Assembly: GCA_033296885.1 (NCBI GenBank)
Contig: MU863956.1
Location: 62,001-126,000, forward strand
Length of the DNA: 64,000 nucleotides
Direction of reading: 5' to 3'
Source: Triangularia verruculosa
Taxonomy: Eukaryota > Ascomycota > Sordariomycetes > Sordariales > Podosporaceae
This document shows positions 56,475-64,000 of the stretch, piece by piece. Position numbers and translations under genes: made by a program. A model generated the notes under the pieces. It made no database searches, was not told the DNA's origin, and worked only from the letters and a program-made list of their open reading frames with translations. The number at the start of each line of letters is the position of its first letter. Position 1 is the first letter of the stretch.

Positions 56475-57807
56475 TCAAGGCTTGGCTATCCTGACAGCCC
56501 TCAGGAAGTAGTCTTCAACCGGTAGCAGGTTGAGGAGCAAGCCATTGAACTTCCAGGCAAGAAGACAGGCGATGGCACCGGCGACCGCATCCAGAATGAA
56601 GTGATTGGCTGTGGCAACGATGGCAGTCAGAATGACAGCGGGATAGATCATTCCAATAGCGACAATAGCCAGCCTCTTCCATCCAAGCTTCCCAGACCGC
56701 CTAAGGGGAACCGTGGCAATAGTAAGTCCGACAAGAAATGAGTAGCCAAAGTGGAGGGAAGGCATGGCGGCTGTTTAGGTCAGTAATGGTCCCGTATCGG
56801 AATAAATAAGAGAAATCGAACTCACCATATTGGTTGCAAAACCGGTTCGTGGTCCACACACTGCTGTCACCATCGGCGCTGTGGACAGTGTCGACAAAGC
56901 CGTAGCTCTTGGCTTCCTTTGCAAACTCGCCATTGTAGTCGGGGTCGCTGAGAAGTCTCGGCGGCATGCAAGGCCAAAAGGTGAAGACAATGAAAGCCAA
57001 CAGATTGCAAAAGGCCATGGTCCTTCTCCTCTTCTCAAACGTATCGGGTCCGAATCGGGGGGCCAGTCTTCTCCAGTTCCCACTAATGGGGCGACCTCCA
57101 TTCTCCTCCTGAATCTTCTGCCTCGGGCGAGCCGTCGTGACGTAGTAAAGGATGATCAGGTAAAGAATCGTGCCGGGAATGTGGATGAAAGAGTAGGTCT
57201 TGTTTGTCCATCGCATGAGCTCGGGTCGCTGAAGGAACCAGCGTTGCACAGCAGGTTCAATAAACATTCCTAACCGTTGTTCCAGATGGATGACCTGGAG
57301 TGCATGTTCACGAGCGGTATCGACAGTCGACTCCTGCAGAGTTACGGCTGTAAAGGCTCTTCCGAGTTGATAGACCCAATAGATAAGAGCCCAGTACCAG
57401 ACCTCGGCCAAGAAGGGAAGCCGCTGAAGCACACGGCTGAGGAAGCGGTCCTTGAAGATGGCGGCGTTCGGTGTGATGACCTCACGCTCCCACTTGAACA
57501 CTTTGAGCTGGCGTGTCCGCCATGGCGAGTTCAAGTTGGATTCGTCGGTCAAAGTCCCGTCGGAGTCGATGCTGGTTTCGCTGGCCGGTGACCGCAAAAG
57601 GGCATTTTCGTCGTCTGTGCTGGGCCGTCCTGATTCCACATCATCGTACTCTGGGTCCTTGTCGTACTTGAGATGTTGCCAAGGCACGGGCCTCGAGGAT
57701 ATGTACGGTGATGAAGAGAAGGTGGCAGATTTGTTGCGGTTGACGATGGTGCCGAAGGTCAACAGACTGACCACAACGAGTGGCTCCAAAATGGCTCCGA
57801 GAGCCAT
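56475..57807 (-). CDS. PAP2-superfamily integral membrane protein (Aur1/inositolphosphotransferase-like)
   Basis: Exons are 57807..56826 and 56770..56475 (phase 1), for 425 residues. A hydrophobic start (LGAILEPLVVVSLLTFGTIV) precedes an acidic disordered loop, then multiple TM segments. PAP2/inositolphosphotransferase motifs are present: CMPPRLL, then PSLHFGYSF (C2, with catalytic His) and TANHFILDAVAG (C3, His-x3-Asp). The arrangement is that of fungal lipid phosphatases/transferases acting at the lumenal face of ER or Golgi membranes. It may act on phosphatidate or on inositol-phosphoceramide-related lipids; the substrate is not determined. Upstream in-frame sequence to 57882 lacks an ATG, which fixes the start at 57807. 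Confidence 0.85.
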
Positions 57808-59376
57808 CTTGAAGGAGCGATGTGGTCCAAGGTCGGCTTGTTGTCGAAAAGCGAGGTGCCAGTCAGACTCGCGGGCAAACAAAGAAGCGATGGACCGATA
57901 TGCAAAGCGTAGACCGGGAACTTGACAGGCTTTTGCTGAGGTTCCGGGGGCTCGGTTTTATCAAACGACTTGCAACCTGGCAGCAAGAAAAGTACCCCAT
58001 CTGTTTGTCATTTTCTGCTGGGCCTCTGGGGATCATCAAGCCCGACATGCCGCGGTCGGGTGGTTTCCGGTATAGCTACCCCCTGATAGAGTTCGACACC
58101 AAGGCGGGATACTGCTTGGATGTCACCGACGTCCAAGCAATGCCCTTGCCATCTTGCAGCAAAGAACCCACCTCCATTTCATCGAGAAGCATGAAACCCC
58201 ACATCCTGACTCTTTGTCCCCAGAACGACTCCAGTGTCGCGTGAGAATTTTCTGAAGACGGCCAACGACTGGGCAAGTGCTCCGGTTGCACATCTTGGTT
58301 GATACCAAGGATACCAAGGCATAAACGTGACAGGCTGGGCGAGGCGCAAACAACACCTACATAGAGACTCCCAAGCCCATCGCTATCTCCAAGGTCTCTT
58401 GGCCTTCATCCAGCAGCAACCCGAGTCCGAGAACACCTCTCGACCGGCGAATGTCGTTGGCCATGCCGGATAGGTCGGAACTAACTCGGCAGAGGGGTCC
58501 ACCATTTCGATGTTACAGCACGGGGCCAAGGAGGCACTAGACAAGCAAAATGCCTTGGAATTCCACATCCATATCGGGCCCTCTCCCGCACGATAGACGG
58601 CAGGGCAGCACAACTTGGGAGGCCATGTCCGCCGTACTCTGTAGGGACAGGGCATAAGCGGTCAATGACGACACACTGACAAACCAGCGGTTTTCATATC
58701 CACTGTGTCTTGCAAGCTGTTAGGCCGTTTATTACGGAAACATAACCAGCTAAAAGGTCACATATGCTACAAAATACTCAGCTGTCGGCCCCTGAAACTG
58801 AGAGAGAGAGAGAGATGAATGTGTACCGGATGTTGCCGTTTCATAATGATCGGGACATTTTCCCTGATCAAGAAGCGGCGTACGGACACGCAGCCGGGAT
58901 TGGATTTGCACGATTTCCTCTGTCGGGCCCACTCAGTCGGGCTTTCGGGGCACTAACTCGGGGGATCGGTGATCGATCTTGTTGTGCATGCCGACTGCAC
59001 GGTGCGAGTGGGAAGCAAAGAGTGCCCGAGAACTTTGATCTGAAGTGTACGGATAGCGTGGTAACCCAGTGGTCGTCCCTGGCTTCAATCACTGCTATGA
59101 CTACAGCAAACTTGACACCATATGGTCTATATAAAATGGAGAGGCGTTTGCGTGGCTGGTTTCACAAACGGCTACTGGCAAGGAAATTCGGGAGCAGTCC
59201 ATGCCCCGATCCCCGACACTAAAAGTGGCTAGGGGCTCGGCTGAGGACGGCACTGCTCCCATGACGTAATCAGCAGGCAACCCTGCACGCCTCTGGCCGA
59301 CAACACTTCAACCCATCACTGCCCGCCCCCTTCCTCTCGCGAACGTGAAACAATGCCCACTCCAATCATGCGAATG
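57808..59376. other. intergenic, no gene seen
   Basis: This 1.57-kb spacer holds the PAP2 gene promoter and the GATA gene 3' flank. It contains an (AG)7 microsatellite at 58801-58815. Open frames on both strands show no recognised domain. Confidence 0.5.
58801..58815. repeat. AG microsatellite
   Basis: Seven and a half AG dinucleotides in an intergenic region. Confidence 0.8.
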
Positions 59377-60185
59377 TTATCGAGCAGCTGATTGCGATTC
59401 AGATCCAGACCCGTGCCTTCGACTCCGTTTGGCGTACAGCAGCCCGCACACATTGCAAAGCGTTGCAGGTCCTGCAGGCCCTGCTCGCCATCGAGGACTA
59501 TCCATCACGCCGCACTTCTTGCAAGCTGCCAAGCTGCTGATGTCGCTCTGTTGTTTACCTCAAGTCAGCAATAATTATCGGCCGAGTGTAGGGAAAGGAA
59601 AATGGTCAAGCTCACATCTCGCCTCCTTGCCCGCTTCCGTCTTCTCGCATTCGAAGGCTTGTCATCTTCGTGCATCCATTCCAGGGTCTCGGCTGCTTTA
59701 CGACTGTGGACATTGAGGTCTCCCACAGCATGCAACAAACCCCATGAGAGTTGGGTCATGGACACAAGGTCAATTTGTTTCGGCAGTGCTTGGAGGACGA
59801 ATGCATCGTCAGCTGGTGTCATCTGTGAAGCCCTGAATTGGCTATACACATCAGCAAACCGAAGGAGTTCTTGTGCCCCTTGACGGACCTATTTTGGATC
59901 AGATGGTGAGCCTCAAAAGCGGTAAACATGGGGTAAACGCACCCTCCAGAACCCTTTCTCAACGCCATAAGAAAAGGATTCATCTCTAGAAATTTCAGTG
60001 GCGATGGAAAGTGCTGAAGAGTCATCGGACAGTCCGCTTGTGCTGATCGGACTCTGGCCTGCTTGGCGATGGGCTGCTGGGTCTCCCTCTCGACCTTCTT
60101 CCAGAAAACTAGCTGCACGTATTGGGACTTCGTGGGTGGGCGATGTTTGCAATGGTGGTCTATCCAATCCGAATGTTGACGCCAT
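59377..60185 (-). CDS. small GATA-type zinc-finger transcription factor
   Basis: Exons are 60185..59943, 59888..59616 and 59547..59377, all phase 0, for 228 residues. The last exon encodes the finger: CKKCGVMDSPRWRAGPAG followed by PATLCNVCGLLYAKRSRR, a C-x2-C-x18-C-x2-C GATA finger with the basic tail. The middle exon contains helical QELLRFADVYSQFRASQ, ADDAFVLQALPKQIDLVS and a basic NARRRKRARRR nuclear-signal-like stretch. Fungal GATA factors act in nitrogen, light, iron or mating-type control; which role applies is unclear. The finger was found only after splicing (acceptor AACAACAG before AGCGACATC, branch TGCTGAC). The product is short for the family, and the finger is at the extreme C-terminus. 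Confidence 0.8.
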
Positions 60186-60939
60186 TCGATTGTCTGGTCG
60201 GGGAAACAACGGTGTGGTGGAATGTTGATTTCAAGTGCGCTTGGTGGGACGATGGTGCAAAAAAGGTATGTACTGCTTCACCCCCTAAATCGTGTTGTTG
60301 GCTGGGTATCGTGGCCGCGCTTTTGTGCAGACCGCGGTGGCAAACAAGGTGTTTCTAAAATTCGCGGGTATAAGGTGAAAAAGCCCGGGAGATCGACCAT
60401 GCCATGTGTAACAAACACCGCCGGCATCTTCCCGGACAGTCGTCTCCGGAGCCTAGACCAGACCACTGGCGCGTGGCAACGGACAAAGCGATGGACTGGG
60501 CCACTAGCCTCAAGGTTTTAAACCTTGCCCAGCTTCTGTTATGATAGTTCTGGGGTTTCTTTTCGCTTCTGTGCCTCTGCCTTTGGTGGCCATTGCTTTT
60601 TGCTTTTCCTCGGACACAACTACTGATTTTGCGGTCAGACCAGACGATTGGTCAATCACGCAGTCAGTTTATCATGATTGGATGAACACGCCCCTTTTGA
60701 GTCAGTGTCAATACACGTCATCGACAGCTATCCCCGGGCAAACTTACCTTATCTACACTTCGGCAGCGGCATCAGGAGCCAAATGTTAGCCACTATACCT
60801 ATGATTTGAATAGCCATGTATCAGACATTCATTAACCCGCAATCATGTTGTTTTGGTTCTATGCCCAAATCCGGTAGACATGGGTATTACATTGATTAAC
60901 AAACTTCCTATGGTTCTTGGCCTTCTCTTATGCTCCTAC
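60186..60939. other. intergenic, GATA-factor promoter side
   Basis: The region is 754 bp. An 82-codon plus-strand frame at 60541-60789 starts with a hydrophobic stretch, but no cysteine pattern or homology is evident; it was not called. Confidence 0.45.
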
Positions 60940-62424
60940 CTAATCTTGATCAATCCCCCGAACATTCTCACCAGCAATCATGAGTACTCCTCCCTGCTCA
61001 AAGTGCTGAAAAATGGCACCACTCAAATCCTCCTTTTTGGCGTCCAGCTTCCCCTTTTCCACCAAGTAGGTGACCATCTTCACCACCATAGTCACCCTCT
61101 CCCAAGTATCACGGTCAAGAAACGGCTTGCGGTACCGCGCCGGAACCAAATGCTTCACAACCAGTCGGATGGCCTTCTTGCATCTCGCCTGAATCTTGTC
61201 CAGAGACTGGCCCTGTTTGTCCGATAGAGATTCGATGCCCTCCTCCATCATGCAGTGGAACAGCTCCCACTGGTTGCTCAGATAATCATTGCCGCGGTAC
61301 CTGTGAAGAAGAACGATCTCCAGAGGCGAGAGCTTGACCAAGTTGGCTGGTTTCAAGCGCACGACGTATTGGACGGGGCGGTCTGGCGGGGGTTTGTCTT
61401 TGCTGAAAGGCATTGTCTCGTCCTCCGTCCACGGCGCCCAAGGCGCACCCGCTCGGATGAGCACCTTTGAGAGCGCGACATGGGTGACATCCAATGTTGC
61501 TTGCTGGAGGGCGGTCACCTTGAGAATCGGATCTTGGCTGCCGTTGAAAACGCTGCTGAACGCTGTGTCGGAGGGGGTCAGAATCTTGTGGTCTAGCAGT
61601 TGCTGCAACACTTGGGCCCGATCCTCCATGCGCTTTTGTGCAATTCCCTGGCGCGCAAAAAAGATGGGCAGAATCCGAGTTGCGATGGCCGCCTCCATCT
61701 CCTCGCCATAGATCCCTTTCTTGATGAGATATTCCGAGATCCTGGCATCACCAAAATGGGCGGCGATACCCAAGGGGTCAAACTCCACGTCAGCCCAGGC
61801 GTTGTAGGTCACCCTTGAGCCCATCTTCAGAAGCTCCAGGTTGTCGGGAGAGGCTTGCAAGTAGGTCTCAACGATCGCCTCCACCAGGTCGAAATTTCCG
61901 GATGCGACAGCGAGCTGGAGTGGCGAGGGTGAGAACAACATGACACTGAGGCCACTGTAAGCAGCGTAGCGTGAAATATTGGGGAGTGTCGTCTCCCACA
62001 CCTTGTCGGTTGAGACCTTGTGCTTAAGGTCTAAATCCATCTCGGGAATGAACCGGCTTTTGCGGTAGCCTCCTGTTAGCAATTCGTAGCTGATGTCGGG
62101 ACGCTTCAAGTACACCGTTGCCGCTGCTCTGACAGTGCCGAGGATGTTGTGCTTGATCCCCCAGTATAACGCGGGAAGCTTGGTGTCAGCCAGAGCAGGA
62201 TCGCCATTCCTCAGGCGATGGAGCATTTTCTCGAGACGGTTTGCGCCCTTGCGAAGATGAAAGTCCGGGTGGAGGGCATCTCTCATCTCTCTCTCATAGA
62301 GCGCCTCGACTACCACCGGGTGGTTGTTTAGGGCGACCACAAGGTTTCCCATGTCCGGCATTTCTAGGTGATCGGTGACCATCCGCAGCATTTCAACGGG
62401 AAGCCGCATGGGAAGAGGGGCCAT
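60940..62424 (-). CDS. F-box-like / ankyrin-like protein
   Basis: The gene is a single exon of 494 residues from the first ATG at 62424. The N-terminus RLPVEMLRMVTDHLEMPDMGNLVVALNN resembles an F-box (LP-x-E-x-L-x-x-I). Later segments look like degenerate ankyrin repeats: SPLQLAVASGNFDLVEAIVETYL, DPLGIAAHFGDARISEYLIKKG and THVALSKVLIRAGA. Such fungal proteins are common, highly variable and possibly substrate adaptors of SCF ubiquitin ligases; no partner can be inferred. It has no signal or TM segment. Confidence 0.72.
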   Translation of the reverse strand: MAPLPMRLPVEMLRMVTDHLEMPDMGNLVVALNNHPVVVEALYEREMRDALHPDFHLRKGANRLEKMLHRLRNGDPALADTKLPALYWGIKHNILGTVRAAATVYLKRPDISYELLTGGYRKSRFIPEMDLDLKHKVSTDKVWETTLPNISRYAAYSGLSVMLFSPSPLQLAVASGNFDLVEAIVETYLQASPDNLELLKMGSRVTYNAWADVEFDPLGIAAHFGDARISEYLIKKGIYGEEMEAAIATRILPIFFARQGIAQKRMEDRAQVLQQLLDHKILTPSDTAFSSVFNGSQDPILKVTALQQATLDVTHVALSKVLIRAGAPWAPWTEDETMPFSKDKPPPDRPVQYVVRLKPANLVKLSPLEIVLLHRYRGNDYLSNQWELFHCMMEEGIESLSDKQGQSLDKIQARCKKAIRLVVKHLVPARYRKPFLDRDTWERVTMVVKMVTYLVEKGKLDAKKEDLSGAIFQHFEQGGVLMIAGENVRGIDQD

Positions 62425-64000
62425 GATGGGCTGAAGATGAGGAGGTATCTTGGTGCTCTGGGACAATAGTGGCAATGTGTCGGTTAATGGAAAGTCGCCA
62501 ACCTAGTCGCTCCACGGCTGCCGGTATAGATAGATATCTTGGATTGCCAGCGATGTTCGCTCTTGTGCTAGGGCTCCTTTGGTCGTCGCCTGGTCGAAGG
62601 AAGTGAGTTGTCACGAGGTGACCAAATTTGTCGTCGGAAACGATCTGGCGCCCGGCCTGAGTCTGTCCAGTTGTTTGCGGACTGGAACTATCAAATGGTG
62701 TGGTTCCTGGATCGTGCTGAAGATGTCGGAAAGGGTGAGGCGGAGAGAGTGGTTTGGAGGCAACTATCCCCGACGATTTGCTGATTGGAGGACAGAGAAA
62801 AATGCTGGATTTGGGAGTTGCTGATGCAAGATATTTACTCTGTGGGCTGGCGAGCAACCTGCCTGAGGAGCAAGACGCCGAAAAGCATGGACCACAGGAG
62901 GGTCATCTTGTTCTCGAAAAGAAGTGAATAGGATTGACAGCGAGTGGGTCGTAGGAATTCACTTGGAGCCTCTCTTTCTCAAGATGGGGCTTGCACGCAT
63001 AGAACCCAGACGGGCAGAGATGCTCACAGGGTCAAGCTCAGTAGTTGCAAGGTGACCATGCTCGATCACCAAGCCAAGCGTCAGAAGCTCTTTTATTGAT
63101 GGCTAGACACCTACCGATCTACCATACCTAGGTTTGCATGGTTGGCCTGAGAGAACCGTCATACAACACCCGCAACTGTCAGTTAACAGTCGGATTCATT
63201 GGCTACCGGGATAGAGCCCAATTTGAAAGGAATGAAAGCATCCCACCTGGAAGAAGTAGGCCTGTGGTAAGAACCAGGAGTCTGGCCCACTTCTCTGGGC
63301 AAGGCACTACAGTCTTGATTTAAACTACCTACATATGGATTCCACGGCGTTTGCAACGTAAGTTGTCGTCCCATTGGCCAATTTATCAATTGACGCACCC
63401 TGCGCTGGCAATTCAACACCGTGGAACTAACGGTGGTGGTGGTGGAAACTTAGGTACATGGAGATAACCTCTTCTCTAATTGAACATCCGGTGAAACCAC
63501 GGGAGAGACATGTCCAACCATGGGCTGAATGAAATCCTGAGCTGGCCGAGGATTGTTGGGGCAGTGTTTCAAGGGGATCATCTTCCGTCTAACTGCTATA
63601 GCGGCGCTATCAAAGCCAAAGAAAACACGAATATATATACAGGTCACTTCAATCAAGTTTTTCTACTAGCACATCTCGCAAGGAGTTGATAATGTTAGTC
63701 AAATCTACTGTCGTTAGCTCCAGTCGTCAACGACTATACGGATCAGTTCTGATCAGACCACGTTTTGGTTTGGCTGCGATGATAATGAAGCTTTAGTTCG
63801 GTTTATAGGCATCCTGAACTGTGTTTTACGGAAGGCTGGCCCTCTCAGGAACCCGGTCGTTCTGGTGGGTTTTGGGTCTGTCCTTAGGAAGGAGCGTCAC
63901 CCTCAGGAACGACTGGTAAACCAGGACCCACATACCACTGCTATTGTCGACAGGATTTGAATAGGATTACTATCGAGTGGGCCTTATTCACTTGCTGAAA
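62425..64000. other. right-end intergenic region, no gene seen
   Basis: The last 1.58 kb holds the promoter side of the F-box/ankyrin gene. Only short open frames without motifs are present. Any gene beginning near the end would extend beyond the window. Confidence 0.45.

Noticed and set aside
60541..60789. 82-codon plus-strand frame with hydrophobic N-terminus
   Set aside because: Could mimic a signal peptide, but the remainder has no cysteine pattern, repeat or known motif.
1..64000. Transposons, CRISPR arrays or integrated viruses
   Set aside because: No transposase, reverse transcriptase, long terminal or inverted repeats, or spaced direct repeats were recognised by eye.

Overview
This is a window of nuclear DNA from a filamentous ascomycete, most likely a sordariomycete near the Sordariales. 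The evidence is short introns (about 45-180 nt, GTRNGT donors, CTAAC/CTGAC-like branch sites, YAG acceptors), HET-domain genes, Zn2Cys6 regulators, fungal-only families (DUF3712, DUF3433) and moderate GC with unmasked transposon-free spacers. Gene models were spliced by hand. For every complete multi-exon coding gene the exon lengths sum to a multiple of three.

Region 1 (1-12.1 kb) is mostly housekeeping. It holds the end of a DUF3712 membrane protein, an HCNGP/SAP30BP-like protein, proteasome beta-7 (pre4), glutamine:fructose-6-phosphate amidotransferase (gfa1, the entry step to chitin precursors), a 3.2-kb gene-free stretch, and the 19S ATPase rpt4. Two parts of the 26S proteasome therefore lie within about 9 kb.

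Region 2 (12.5-28 kb) is accessory. It contains a Zn2Cys6 regulator divergent from a metallo-beta-lactamase-fold hydrolase, an unusual three-part protein (RRM-like N-terminus, SERAC1-like alpha/beta hydrolase, vWA domain), a decayed HET gene, an AflR-type Zn2Cys6 regulator, the heme-binding end of a dead cytochrome P450 and a 14-TM MFS exporter. The last three look like the remains of a small secondary-metabolite locus.

Region 3 (29-41.3 kb) is surface, secreted and carbohydrate-related. It holds a 1330-residue Thr/Ser-rich DUF3433 membrane protein with a minisatellite stalk, a 94-residue secreted six-cysteine peptide with a knottin-like pattern, a small ankyrin protein, two abutting pseudogene fragments (GT2 glycosyltransferase and heparinase-like lyase), a tRNA-Asn(GTT) and a secreted GH2 glycosidase with one GC-AG intron.

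Region 4 (42-64 kb) contains a membrane-anchored HET protein, a P450 next to a TRI14-like secreted beta-propeller protein, a VIT/vWA protein with GLFG-like repeats, an unrecognised acidic protein, a PAP2-type membrane phosphatase/transferase, a small GATA zinc-finger protein whose finger lies in a separate short exon, and an F-box-like/ankyrin-like protein.

Common themes are non-self recognition (HET, the hydrolase-vWA fusion), secreted or surface proteins, and gene decay by nonsense and frameshift mutations. Several of the nonsense codons could have arisen by C-to-T or G-to-A transitions.
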